Assembly: GCA_039105265.1 (NCBI GenBank)
Contig: JAPFFF010000024.1
Span: forward strand, 1,162,919-1,226,918
Length of the DNA stretch: 64,000 nt
Direction: 5' to 3'
Source: Tritrichomonas musculus
Taxonomy: Eukaryota > Parabasalia > Tritrichomonadida > Tritrichomonadidae
Part shown: piece by piece, positions 56,401-64,000 of the stretch
Layout: every line of letters begins with the position of its first letter
Position numbering within the stretch: the stretch's first letter is position 1
Made by a program: the position numbers and the translations under genes
The notes under the pieces: model-generated
What the model saw: the letters and a program-made list of their open reading frames with translations, nothing else
The model's database searches: none
What the model was told of the DNA's origin: nothing

Positions 56401-57212
56401 TTCCCAATTCAGTGATGACATTATCTGCACATGCTTTTGAAGATTGCAAATCATTGACACAAATATCTATTCCAGATTCAGTGACGAAAATTGATTGTTA
56501 TGTTTTTAAAGGATGCACATCTTTATCTCAAGTTACAATTCCATCTTCAGTAAAAACAATTAATGGATATGCTTTCAGTGGCTCGGGTTTAACACAAATA
56601 ACAATTCCCAATTCAGTGATGACATTATCTGCAAATGCTTTTGAAGATTGCAAATCATTGACACAAATATCTATTCCAGATTCAGTGACGAAAATTGATT
56701 GTTATGTTTTTAAAGGATGCACATCTTTATCTCAAGTTACAATTCCATCTTCAGTAAAAACAATTAATGGATATGCTTTCAGTGGCTCAGGATTAAAACA
56801 AATGACTCTTCACAGTACAGTTGAATTATTAAAATTTCATGCTTTTGAAAATTGCAAATCATTAACACAAATATCTATTTCCATTTCAGTGACATTAATT
56901 GATTCTTATGTTTTTTATGGATGCACGTCTTTATCACAAGTAACAATTCCAAACTCAGTCACAAAAATAGATGATTATGCTTTCTGCAAATCCGGATTAA
57001 AACAAATAACAATTCCAGATTCAGTTTTATATATCGGCAGATATGCATTTTCCGAATGTTCCTCACTTGTTGATGTAGAAATTCCTTCATCTGTTAGAGA
57101 AATTTGCAGCTATGCTTTCAAAGATTGCACATCATTGACAAAATTAATTATTCCTTCATCTGTCACAAAAAGAGGTCCTTTTATTACAGAAGGATGTACA
57201 TCATTGAAATAA
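53403..57212 (+). CDS. Protein kinase-coiled coil-BspA LRR fusion protein
   Basis: The frame opens at 53304 (TTG); the first ATG is at 53403, giving 1,269 residues. Residues about 20-290 are a complete TKL-type kinase: IESGGFGSV loop, AAKII lysine, HRDLKPGN at 151-158, TDFG with Asp171, TSMYMAPEV, and DVYSFGILMYE. An acidic linker and a long coiled coil follow (about 350-580; repeated KKENEEMKNQISQIQ and ENESMKKKYEEDI units), then a Lys/Ser-rich stretch, a globular region (about 650-800) and about 19 BspA-type LRR_5 repeats to the C-terminus. Three near-identical 204-bp units start at 56376, 56580 and 56784, a recent internal expansion. No signal peptide or membrane span is present, so kinase and LRRs should be cytosolic. 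The coiled coil suggests oligomerisation, with the LRRs as a binding platform. Confidence 0.85.
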   Translation: MKKSKGCQPRYQKFMVDIKDFTILSQIESGGFGSVYSVQYNKTGDHLAAKIINTHKNESQYKQMINREIGILIKCQHPTIIRFIGYSMKDFNDLNNVTIFMELAPNGSLAELLQKAQNGLVKGTYDNTNRQIILIGIARGMMHLHKNQVIHRDLKPGNILLDDNLFPLITDFGLSKLYEKGRTNSQSQQCGTSMYMAPEVIEGTKYNGKADVYSFGILMYEVVTDCVPYPLLEKGKLSLFQFNQKVVNENYRPKFDFPIKKSIQKLIERCWSKNPTERPTFEELFKKLAYNIEDSVGDDIYVSKDLDPSKNDDEDSDDEENKYYLEGVDVDEVVLYADDIDEAIAAPLDLECTAKETNVKELIENAIKAIKDENESMKKQFEEDMKAIVDPIKKENEEMKNQISQIQTENESMKKKYEEDIQAIVDPIKKENEEMKRLIAEIQKENESLKTKYGEKAVIQPSDTATIIPPTDENVMSSIEHIKRENEEMKNQISQIQNENVSMKKKQEEDIKTILDPIKKENEEMKTLINQIQIENESMKKKYEEEIKAIVEPMKKENEEIKSQISLIKKENETLRKKLDDQLQNPIQKESDETKSKSRHHDKSSKKSEKDTKKKLSKEDEGSSSKSKTKRDDDSNIKVSETETSISKTDENTVSIHKFNKLKLQAQKQIVDKILSQQSANGNFFLIKVNKIMIYLLQFKQTGNNQYFKIISKDKNDVLEDKEYQILFFPSTIEYFIHKKSFDTSDFVNNLSQFDNILFHLEYPSRIFKDAYDKIVSFQNSLPKTQKVVKIHASLSSLSKSSSGFEKYNRIDSIEMSNSINDLGKPEVFKACTSLTKIIISTSLTSILPSSFKGCMNLVEISIPSSVSKIEKNAFEGCSSLKQLELPSSLNELGEYAFSDCTSLTSISIPYSVTTINCSSFKGCTSLKQITIPSSISSIKSYAFNKCKSLTQISIPYSVTSIDEYVFGGCASLTQVTIPSSVRTINEYAFSGSGLTQITIPNSVMTLSAHAFEDCKSLTQISIPDSVTKIDCYVFKGCTSLSQVTIPSSVKTINGYAFSGSGLTQITIPNSVMTLSANAFEDCKSLTQISIPDSVTKIDCYVFKGCTSLSQVTIPSSVKTINGYAFSGSGLKQMTLHSTVELLKFHAFENCKSLTQISISISVTLIDSYVFYGCTSLSQVTIPNSVTKIDDYAFCKSGLKQITIPDSVLYIGRYAFSECSSLVDVEIPSSVREICSYAFKDCTSLTKLIIPSSVTKRGPFITEGCTSLK
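56376..56987 (+). repeat. 204-bp tandem repeat within the kinase-LRR gene
   Basis: Units begin GGCTCGGGTTTAACAC at 56376 and 56580 and GGCTCAGGATTAAAAC at 56784, an exact 204-bp period (68 residues, three LRRs). The first two units are almost identical; the third is more diverged. Confidence 0.85.
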
Positions 57213-57849
57213 AAAACTTTTTAAAAATATGATTTTAGAGGTAATACAACGTTTTAGAATTCAAGACAGGCGTTTTTATAAATAAAGCTTATTTCCTCTA
57301 ATATTTTTTGTATGATCAGAATAAATTATAATTATGATTTTTTTTAATCATTATCTTTTCAAAAAAGTTCTCATCTACAGTTTTCTATTGCAAATTTAAG
57401 TTTTCTTTTTATCATTATTATCCCTAAAATAATATTGGAAAATACAAATTATTAAGAACTTTTTAATGACAATCTAATTTCATACCAAAATAATGAAATA
57501 AAATTTTATTTAAAAATGCTTTAGTTTCAACTTTTTAATGAGATGTGACTGAAAATAATCCCATCATTTTCTTCTGAAAATTTTTAATAAGATGAAAAAT
57601 TGAGAATATTGTATTGAATTTACATCAAATTTTTTATTAAATATATATCGATATTTAAACATAATTTATTTTATATATTTAATTAATATATTTTTAAAAT
57701 TAATATAAATGATATATTTTAAATTTAATTTTGGAAATATATTATTTTTGGCTGCATAATTATAATTCATATAAAATTTTAGACTCATTCAATTTCCATT
57801 TTTTTCTATTTTTGAATGAAAAGAGTTCCATATGAAAAATGATTTAAAT
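57213..57849. other. AT-rich intergenic region, no gene seen
   Basis: AT-rich DNA between two kinase genes; no coding or structured signal recognised. Confidence 0.4.
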
Positions 57850-57854
57850 TCACT
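57850..57854 (+). promoter_or_regulatory. Inr candidate for the DLG-type kinase gene
   Basis: TCACT with putative +1 A at 57852, only 6 nt before the ATG at 57858; an exact TCA(C/T)(A/T) match. Confidence 0.55.
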
Positions 57855-57857
57855 TAA

Positions 57858-59081
57858 ATGCAAAATCCAACACTACGTGGACCTCCTCGCACCCGTAAAC
57901 TTACAATGAGGGCACCAAAGGCACCAGCAAACTTAGATATGGCGCCAGTGAGAACTAGAAAAAGAAGCTATACAACGAGATACACCAAAAATTATAACTA
58001 TGTTGTTAAAACAGCAAATTTTGAAGAATTGCTTCGTGATTCAATGAATCTTAACGAAAAATTCGTGCAGGACTTTTTGCAAGGTAGAAAATTACAAGAA
58101 GGACAAATTACTCAAGGCCGTAAAATAGGTTCAGGAAGTTTTGGCTCAGTTTTTAAAACAGAACAAATTACTGAATGGAAATTCATTATTAAACTTCCAG
58201 TTGATAAGACTGGTATTGAAGCAATGCATGATGAATTTTTACGAAGCCAAAGTTTAATTTTGAAAGCCAAAGAATTAGCCTGCGATTCAATAAAATCCGA
58301 TATATTTGGAAAGCTTTTAGGATTAGGCTGCATTATCCCAGTTATTGGCCAAACGACTGATGGGGGTATTATTCAGGAATTAGCGGATGGTTACAACCTA
58401 TTCGAATTACGCAAAAAATTAGGAGATCCAGATTTTAGTTTTCTCGAAAGTACAAAAGGCTTTCCAAAGGAGCCCCAAGAGGCTATACAAGCACTTTGCA
58501 GTTTTTATTATTCATTACATACCCTCCAAAGCTTAGATTTTGTTCATTGCGACATTAAAACCCAAAATGCAATCCTTACAAAAGATTATACAATTAAACT
58601 TATCGATTTAGGAGCACTTACTAAATTTGGTGAAAAAATTACCCAGCATTCAGCTACTGGAGCTCCTGAAACACTTTATTCAGATAAGCCTATGTTACAA
58701 GCAGGTCCTCTTTATGATATATACTCATCTGCGGGTATCTTTCTCACAATGCTCTTCGGATGTGAAGGTGCAGATTGGGATTATAGCCTTTTCTGGCCTG
58801 ACCAAGATGGAAATACACCTCAATACATTCAAATGTTCTCAAATCCAAAGGTAGATAGAGTTGTTCCTGTTAAAGAAATCTTCATTGATATGAATGATGA
58901 AATGGGGAAGTTAGGAAAAAATTATCCAATTGAAGTACTGGATCAATTGTCTAACATTTTCCTTGGCATAACTTCTATCGATCCTGTTGATCGTCTTTAT
59001 GCTGATGAAGTATTAGAGCAATTGGAAGATTTAGCTCTTTCCGATTGGGCAAATGGACATTATAAAATAATATCTGAATGA
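57858..59081 (+). CDS. Divergent protein kinase with DLG motif
   Basis: 407 residues. A basic, Pro/Arg-rich N-terminus (residues 1-45, RTRKLTMRAPKAP) precedes a kinase domain at about 85-395: IGSGSFGSV at 90-98, Lys112 in FIIKLP, a catalytic loop HCDIKTQN at 230-237 and DLG in place of DFG at 250-252, then GAPETLY at 268-274. HCD instead of HRD with DLG makes the group unusual (Bub1 kinases also have a DLG, but no further Bub1 feature is seen here). Essential Lys, Asp and Asn are present, so activity is plausible. An initiator lies 6 nt upstream of the ATG. It sits between the kinase-BspA gene and the RCC1-kinase gene, same strand, about 80 bp before the latter. Confidence 0.85.
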   Translation: MQNPTLRGPPRTRKLTMRAPKAPANLDMAPVRTRKRSYTTRYTKNYNYVVKTANFEELLRDSMNLNEKFVQDFLQGRKLQEGQITQGRKIGSGSFGSVFKTEQITEWKFIIKLPVDKTGIEAMHDEFLRSQSLILKAKELACDSIKSDIFGKLLGLGCIIPVIGQTTDGGIIQELADGYNLFELRKKLGDPDFSFLESTKGFPKEPQEAIQALCSFYYSLHTLQSLDFVHCDIKTQNAILTKDYTIKLIDLGALTKFGEKITQHSATGAPETLYSDKPMLQAGPLYDIYSSAGIFLTMLFGCEGADWDYSLFWPDQDGNTPQYIQMFSNPKVDRVVPVKEIFIDMNDEMGKLGKNYPIEVLDQLSNIFLGITSIDPVDRLYADEVLEQLEDLALSDWANGHYKIISE

Positions 59082-59164
59082 AATAAAAACATATTTATGC
59101 ATAACTTTTAAAATTTCTAATTTATAATCTTATTGACCGTTTATTATTTATTTTTATCCCCAAG

Positions 59165-60334
59165 ATGATAGTTTGTGGAAAAAATACCGATTTTAGATTA
59201 GGAGGGAGCCTAAAAAATAAAACCAATAAATCAACCAGTTTTACTTCACCTTGCCAATCTAACCTAGACATTCTTTCATTAATATCTTTATCTTCTTATT
59301 CACATTCTGCTTGGATTTTAAAAAATGGTGAAGCATTTGCAGTTGGGGATAACAGAAAAAGCAAAATTGCTTCAACCTTACCAAAAGATCTATTCGAAAA
59401 TGATACAAAAATTACTATTACTGATAAAAAAGGCCATTTATGCAAGTTCCTCTCTGCAGTTTGTGGCTCTTCATACACACTTTATCAAATTCAAGGAGAA
59501 ACAAATAGACATCCTTCACAGCTTGTTTATTCCTATGAAGATCAGGAAACAATTTTTTTAAACATTGGTAAACGGACCCCATTGGCACTTTTTGGAGGCT
59601 ATAATACAGCCGCTGTTATTGACATAGAAGGCGCAGTAATTATTATCACAAAAGCAATCTTCAAATCGCCAGCCTCAGAAATTGAAGCTATTAAACTCCC
59701 AGACGGCGACAAAGCTGCCAAAGTTGCATGCTGCGAATTCTCCATCATTGCACTTGGCATCAGCGGGCGAGTATATGAACATAAATTGGATTCAAAAAGT
59801 AAAACATTTTCAGAAATTGCGGAATTTTCAAGAATTGAAATTGATGAAATTAGTGGCACTTTTGAACATTTTTTGGCTGTTACTAAAGATGGCAAAGTTT
59901 ATGGTCGTGGCAGTAATGATGCTTGTAAACTTGGAATGCCAGAAAGCATAAAAAATGTTAATAGTTTCACGATTATTGATTCATTAAATGAATATCACAT
60001 AGTTGAAGCTTTTGCAGGACCTTTCGATTCACTATTCAAGACATCAAGTGGACAGTTTCTTGGCTGCGGACATAATTTGTATGGAGAACTCATGCTCACT
60101 AAAAATGGCAAAAAAGATGTTTATCCACCAGAAGAAACGACAATCAAAAAGAATGCAACTGTTTTCGTTGGCAACTACACAACATTTGTTCTTACTGACA
60201 GCAAAATGCCACCAAATTCACCAAACATGAAAGTCAAATATTACAAAAAAAGTTCTTCTTCAGAAGAAGAAGATATGCAAAAATTGCTACAGAAGAAAGA
60301 TCATGAAATAAATGAATTGAAAAAAAAGAATTGA
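59165..60334 (+). CDS. RCC1-repeat half of an RCC1-kinase protein
   Basis: 389 residues from the ATG at 59165, containing about six RCC1-type blades (for example AWILKNGEAFAVGDN, FLAVTKDGKVYGRGSND and FKTSSGQFLGCGHNLYGEL). A Ser/Glu-rich linker and the start of a coiled coil (QKLLQKKDHEINELKKK) follow. The frame stops at 60334 just after an A8 tract (60320-60327). With one A fewer, the coiled coil would run on into the kinase frame that ends at 61265. RCC1 propellers act as guanine-nucleotide exchange factors or as binding or autoinhibitory platforms. The stop looks like a single-base indel in a homopolymer, real or a sequencing error. Confidence 0.8.
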   Translation: MIVCGKNTDFRLGGSLKNKTNKSTSFTSPCQSNLDILSLISLSSYSHSAWILKNGEAFAVGDNRKSKIASTLPKDLFENDTKITITDKKGHLCKFLSAVCGSSYTLYQIQGETNRHPSQLVYSYEDQETIFLNIGKRTPLALFGGYNTAAVIDIEGAVIIITKAIFKSPASEIEAIKLPDGDKAAKVACCEFSIIALGISGRVYEHKLDSKSKTFSEIAEFSRIEIDEISGTFEHFLAVTKDGKVYGRGSNDACKLGMPESIKNVNSFTIIDSLNEYHIVEAFAGPFDSLFKTSSGQFLGCGHNLYGELMLTKNGKKDVYPPEETTIKKNATVFVGNYTTFVLTDSKMPPNSPNMKVKYYKKSSSSEEEDMQKLLQKKDHEINELKKKN

Positions 60335-61265
60335 TGCTCTTGAAAAAGAAGTACAAAACAATAAAAAGAAAGCTAAAGAAGATAGAGTTGAAAAAGCATC
60401 AGAAAAAGGCAAGATTACATTCAAAACTTTAGAAATTTATGAACCAGAAACATTGGACAAAATGAACAAAATAAAATCACTCGGCCGAGGTGCAACATCA
60501 GAAGTTTTCGAAGTTGTTCGAGAAGAACACCTTGCATTAAAAGTGTATTATCCAGAACTTTATAAAGAAAACGATGATGACGATGACGATAATGATAAAA
60601 TTGTCATAAACATTGATAACATGAGACGATTTCTGCAAGAATACGAAGTTCTAAATCAATTGAATCATCCGAACATCATTAAAGCACTTGGAATCAGCTT
60701 TGGCGATGCAAATCATGCTCCGGCGATTCTTCTTGAATACTGCGTGTCGAATTTGAAGAAGAAGATCAAAAAGCTCGATAAGCAAGAAAGAATTGAAGCA
60801 ATTGTCGACATTTGCAGTGCAATGAAGGAAGTTCATTCTGCTGGAATCATCCACAGAGATTTAAAGCTTGAAAACATTTTGCTCGATGAACAGAATAAAG
60901 TGAAAGTGAGCGATTTTGGTCTATGCACACTCATCAATTTGGACTCTGAAACAATGAGTCGCACACAAATGACAGGCACACTGAAGTACATGGCACCAGA
61001 ACTTTTGCAAGAAAGAAGCGACTGCAATGAAAAAGTTGACGTTTACGCATTTGGCGTCGTAGTTTTCGCAATCCTCACAAAAGGAGAACTTCCAAAAATC
61101 GGTCTCGGAGACGTTGCAAATGGAAAGAAAGCAGAAATACCAAGCAGTGTAAGCGAATTTTCACGCAAATTGATAGACAGTTGCTGGTCATACAAGCCAT
61201 CAGATAGACCATCATTTGTTGAAATTTATGAAAATCTCAGAGGAAATAAAAACAAACTAATTTAA
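60321..61265 (+). CDS. Kinase half of an RCC1-kinase protein
   Basis: The frame is open from 60321 and has no ATG before the kinase domain except one a few codons before it at 60462 (MNKIKSLGRG). It starts with coiled-coil sequence (IDALEKEVQNNKKKAKE), then LGRGATSEVF, LALKVYY, HRDLKLEN, SDFGLC, TGTLKYMAPE and DVYAFGVVVFAI: a complete serine/threonine kinase of the TKL type. It shares its coiled coil with the RCC1 half immediately upstream and is displaced by one base. The likely intact product is a 700-residue RCC1-coiled coil-kinase protein, the reverse order to animal Nek8/Nek9 (kinase first, RCC1 second). Confidence 0.8.
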   Translation, partial: KKRIDALEKEVQNNKKKAKEDRVEKASEKGKITFKTLEIYEPETLDKMNKIKSLGRGATSEVFEVVREEHLALKVYYPELYKENDDDDDDNDKIVINIDNMRRFLQEYEVLNQLNHPNIIKALGISFGDANHAPAILLEYCVSNLKKKIKKLDKQERIEAIVDICSAMKEVHSAGIIHRDLKLENILLDEQNKVKVSDFGLCTLINLDSETMSRTQMTGTLKYMAPELLQERSDCNEKVDVYAFGVVVFAILTKGELPKIGLGDVANGKKAEIPSSVSEFSRKLIDSCWSYKPSDRPSFVEIYENLRGNKNKLI

Positions 61266-61673
61266 AGCACCAAATAGCAAAGATTTATAAATCAGTTTTT
61301 ATTCAGTTGCTTTATATATATATATATTTATTATTGACATGGGTGCCTTTCCTGGACGTCTCTGGATAGTATAACTTTTATATATATATGCATAATATAT
61401 TTATAATATAAAATAAAAAATTACCTAATTAAAACATAAAGTTATACCTACTTATTTGAATTTTCCCCCACATTTATCGAAAAAGGCATGATCCCCTTAC
61501 TCATGCTTTTTTTAAAGTGTTTTTATTCACATTGATTAATTCTCAAAGTTTAATATTAAATTTCATTTATCATGTTAATGTAAAGTTATAATCCTGATTT
61601 TTTCACGCTATCTAAAAAAAAAATCTGGATAAAAAGGTTCATAAATAGAATAAATTAAAATTTTAAAGAAAAA
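61266..61673. other. Intergenic region with a structured, GC-richer island
   Basis: Within AT-rich DNA, 61336-61380 (CATGGGTGCCTTTCCTGG, then GTATAACTTTTAT) and 61433-61515 are unusually GC-rich. GTATAAC near 61368 can pair with GTTATAC near 61440. GCATGA and TCATGC near 61489-61509 close a 9-nt loop, extended by A/T pairs and followed by a T run. Convergent kinase and ureohydrolase genes end on either side. It could be a small non-coding RNA or a 3' processing structure; this is inference. Confidence 0.3.
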
Positions 61674-62588
61674 TTATTTGAAAAGTGAAAATTCACCAAA
61701 CATGTTTCTGAGTTTCATTTGAATTTGTGGCATGTGTTCGGCAATTGTAAGAGCAACAATTTCTGATTCGTTGCTAATTCGATTCATGGCATCAATAACT
61801 TCTCTGATGTACATTCCATTTGGCTCGCGTCCAACTGCGCAGTAAAGTTCTTCAGGTTCAAGGACGTCAAGATCGAGATGTACAACAACTTTTTTGCATT
61901 TTGTCTTTTGAATGAACTCATTCAATTTTTGAGGACTTTCTCTGAATTCTTCAGGTGACAATTTTTGAAGTTTGAGTTCACCCATTCGTTTTGTTTCAAT
62001 GTCACCAATAATGTGTAGTCCAACATAAAGAAGATTTTCAGGCTTTAAATTGCCATTTTTAGGAAGAATATTAAGGATATCTTTATCGGTTCCTTTAAGA
62101 CCCATTATGTGAGGAATTGGCATTTCGTGGAATCCTTGTCGTGATTCGTCTCCATCTCCTGGAATAATAAGATCAGGATGAGCATCAATCCAAATCATTG
62201 CAACGTTATCTGGTCCATATTTGTCGATCATGTACTTGAAAGGTGCAACACTGACTGCACATTCTCCGCCAATGACAACAGTTCGCTCAGGATTCTTTTC
62301 TTTAAGAATTGAAATTGCATTAGATAAATGCGACATAATTGTTCTTTTGGCATAGATATGATCTTCAATTGCCAACGATTTTTCATTGTATTCGGTAGAA
62401 ATTGGTACTTCTGCAGCGCAATCTCTTGGATCTTTCGATTCTGGAACAACAAGATTCATGATATGTGATCCGAGATTGTAACCAAGCTGGGTGTCTTTCA
62501 CAGAGAATTTATTACCTAAGCAATTGGCTATATTTTGAGGCCATCCTCCTTGCCATTCAGGATAAACAAGTCGAAGAGTTCTAGTCAT
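61674..62588 (-). CDS. Arginase/ureohydrolase-family protein
   Basis: 304 residues from the ATG at 62588, preferred over an ATG 81 bp further upstream because TCATT lies 10 nt upstream of it and MTRTLRLVYPEWQGG is a natural family start. Binuclear-metal motifs: GGEC at 107-110 where arginases have GGDH, WIDAHPD at 133-139 (Asp135, His137, Asp139), HLDLDVLEP with Asp239 and Asp241, and Glu284 in TIAEHMP. So five of the six usual metal ligands are kept and the first His is Cys110. Family members hydrolyse arginine, agmatine or formiminoglutamate; the substrate here cannot be told, and the Cys substitution leaves metal content and activity open. Cytosolic, no signal peptide. Convergent with the RCC1-kinase gene. 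Confidence 0.8.
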   Translation of the reverse strand: MTRTLRLVYPEWQGGWPQNIANCLGNKFSVKDTQLGYNLGSHIMNLVVPESKDPRDCAAEVPISTEYNEKSLAIEDHIYAKRTIMSHLSNAISILKEKNPERTVVIGGECAVSVAPFKYMIDKYGPDNVAMIWIDAHPDLIIPGDGDESRQGFHEMPIPHIMGLKGTDKDILNILPKNGNLKPENLLYVGLHIIGDIETKRMGELKLQKLSPEEFRESPQKLNEFIQKTKCKKVVVHLDLDVLEPEELYCAVGREPNGMYIREVIDAMNRISNESEIVALTIAEHMPQIQMKLRNMFGEFSLFK

Positions 62589-62595
62589 TCTTAAT

Positions 62596-62600
62596 AATGA
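62596..62600 (-). promoter_or_regulatory. Inr candidate that decides the ureohydrolase start
   Basis: TCATT on the minus strand, putative +1 at 62598, giving a 10-nt leader to the ATG at 62588 and lying downstream of the alternative ATG at 62669. Confidence 0.55.
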
Positions 62601-62669
62601 AGTAAAAATTGAATGCTTTTTTTGAGAGGAGAAAAATTGACCTTTTTTCACCATATAAAAGAAAACCAT

Positions 62670-63237
62670 CTATTCAATTGGACAATTCCTAAATTTGACG
62701 AAGAAAGAATGATTCATTAATCCATTAGAGATTTTGGTTGTTGGATAATAAGTTTTTTTACGCAGAAAAAGTTTACATCCACCTGTACTTTTTCTTTAAA
62801 ATTTTTCTTTAAAAAAAAAAAAAAATCATGGGATTTTAACATTCAATTTTTATCGTATTCAATTCAATTTTTTTTTTAAAATGTGAAAATATTTTGTTAT
62901 ATTTTATGTTTACTCCAAATATTATGGAAATTTACATTATATAAAAAGAAACTATATTAATAAAAATTGTAAAGAACCCAAATATAGCTATTTTTGTAAA
63001 AAAATTTTGTTGAATTTAAAATTAAATGTAGTATCACTTATTTATATGATGCATATATATTTCTTCAAAAGTTCCAATTTAATTCCAAATGAAAATAAAA
63101 AGCATTTGAATTGAATAAAAATTATAACATCGAGTTCATTTAAATGGACGTTGATGACGAAAAAAAATTTACAATTAAATTAAAATATTTAATGATAATG
63201 AAATCAAGAATGATATTTATGAAATCCTTTCAAATAA
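62670..63237. other. AT-rich intergenic region, no gene seen
   Basis: AT-rich DNA upstream of the ureohydrolase. A 65-codon plus-strand frame starting at 63144 (MDVDDEKKFTIKLKYL) has an ATG but no recognisable content. Confidence 0.35.
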
Positions 63238-63534
63238 CTACATATTATGATAATAGATTTTTTTTAATCTTATTATTAAAAGAAGATTGTCCAATCCATT
63301 TTCCAATCTGTCTTTTGAAAGAAAAACAATTATTCTTTTGAATCCTATATCAATATCACCGAACTTGTCAGCGAAAATCCCATTTATTTTCCACTTTTTA
63401 AACAGATTTAAAGAGTATAACATAACTGTTGATGAATTTTCACCATTCAAGTACATATATATTCCAATTACACTTTTGTAAACCTTTTTCATGTATTCGT
63501 GAATGCGAGGAAGATTTTTATCAGAATTAAGCAT
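63238..63534 (-). CDS. Possible small hypothetical protein
   Basis: 98 residues from an ATG at 63534 with fairly natural composition (IHEYMKKVYKSVIGIYMYL, FADKFGDIDIGFKRIIVFL). No family is recognised, there is no clear initiator, and overlapping plus-strand frames of similar length exist, so it may be a gene fragment or chance ORF. Confidence 0.3.
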   Translation of the reverse strand: MLNSDKNLPRIHEYMKKVYKSVIGIYMYLNGENSSTVMLYSLNLFKKWKINGIFADKFGDIDIGFKRIIVFLSKDRLENGLDNLLLIIRLKKIYYHNM

Positions 63535-63958
63535 ATCTTATAATTGTATGGAAATTTTGAGATCATGTAGCAGACTTGTCCAGAGATCAAATTGACAACT
63601 CTCAATATAGATGAGTCTAATATCTTAAAAAAAAATAAGGGTTGTCAATATTGTTCTTCCCTCTGTGGAATCACTTCATTCTTCATATACATTAATAGAA
63701 TTATGTTATATTATAAGTTTTACTATTAACAAAAATAAGGAATGTTTCGTAATATTTCTCACAAAATTATTGATATACAATTTTCTCTTCATTATTTCAT
63801 TTCTATATAAAAATTACTTTATTGTTCATATCTTTTATGTGATTAGTTGAAAATTGGTTTTTTTTTATCCTCAAAAATTTTTATAATTTTTAATAAATTC
63901 AAATTGCCAAATTGAATTCTCAAAAAGTTTTATTTAATTAAAATTTTCAAAATTTTAA
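63535..63958. other. AT-rich intergenic region, no gene seen
   Basis: Contains a GTG-initiated 61-codon frame rich in Phe, Ile and Tyr that I regard as chance. No other signal. Confidence 0.35.
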
Positions 63959-64000
63959 ATGTCTATAGACATAAAACAAAGCGAAACCCTTTATGCTGCT
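63959..64000 (+). CDS. Possible 5' end of a gene cut by the window edge
   Basis: An ATG at 63959 opens 14 codons (MSIDIKQSETLYAA) to the last base, in a patch less AT-rich than the sequence before it. Too short to identify. Confidence 0.3.
   Translation, partial: MSIDIKQSETLYAA

Noticed and set aside
63665-63850. 61-codon Phe/Ile/Tyr-rich frame
   Set aside because: GTG first codon and AT-driven composition; no evidence of a gene.

Overview
The window looks like nuclear DNA of a trichomonad (Parabasalia), most like the Tritrichomonas/Trichomonas lineage. The sequence is strongly AT-rich and no gene shows an intron. The gene families are those trichomonads have expanded: BspA-type leucine-rich repeats (LRR_5), DUF3447/ankyrin proteins, a TmcB-like multi-membrane adenylate cyclase and many small kinases. 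Several start codons follow a TCA(C/T)(A/T) initiator by 5-25 nt. Polinton, mariner and short inverted-repeat transposons are common. The species assignment is inference; no rRNA gene is present.

Layout. 0-7.4 kb: the 3' end of a vWA-domain gene, a decayed fragment, a minus-strand DUF3447/ankyrin gene followed by an ankyrin-BspA reading frame (probably one split gene), and a large divergent BspA gene broken by one frameshift. 7.5-26 kb: a gene-poor mobile-element graveyard. It holds a foldback element with 403-bp arms, 1.7 kb of TTTA/TTAA low-complexity DNA, a reduced Polinton remnant with inverted terminal repeats, a 1,204-bp element nested in it, two 1,321-bp copies of one transposon in opposite orientation, each with its own 8-bp target duplication, and an 1,811-bp element with perfect 37-bp ends flanked by TA. 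A ubiquitin-like gene sits between these. 26.3-28.8 kb: a GH95 alpha-L-fucosidase, probably of bacterial origin. 29.4-32 kb: a deubiquitinase fragment and about 1.66 kb of perfect (AAAT)n.

32.3-43.6 kb: a giant cysteine-rich type I surface protein gene. It carries 62 tandem 132-bp units that differ, as far as I can read, only by one silent C/T site; an 11-bp deletion in the first unit puts the signal peptide out of frame with the rest. A broken paralogous tail follows. 44.2-45.3 kb: a hairpin and a mariner fossil. 47-52 kb: adenylate cyclase (membrane segments, TmcB-type region, PAS, class III catalytic domain).

52.4-61.3 kb: a small unknown gene and three kinase genes: a kinase fused through a coiled coil to BspA repeats, a DLG-type kinase, and an RCC1-kinase gene split by one base in an A8 tract. 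61.7-62.6 kb: a ureohydrolase-family gene with a Cys in place of the first metal-binding His. The right end holds a weak small ORF and possibly the first 14 codons of another gene.

The genes suggest surface interaction (Cys-rich protein, fucosidase acting on host or dietary glycans) and intracellular signalling (cyclase, kinases, RCC1, LRR and ankyrin scaffolds). I see no operon-like or defence-island system. The least ordinary signals are the homogeneous 62-unit array with its frame-switching deletion, the kinase-BspA fusion, and the well-resolved nested transposon insertions.
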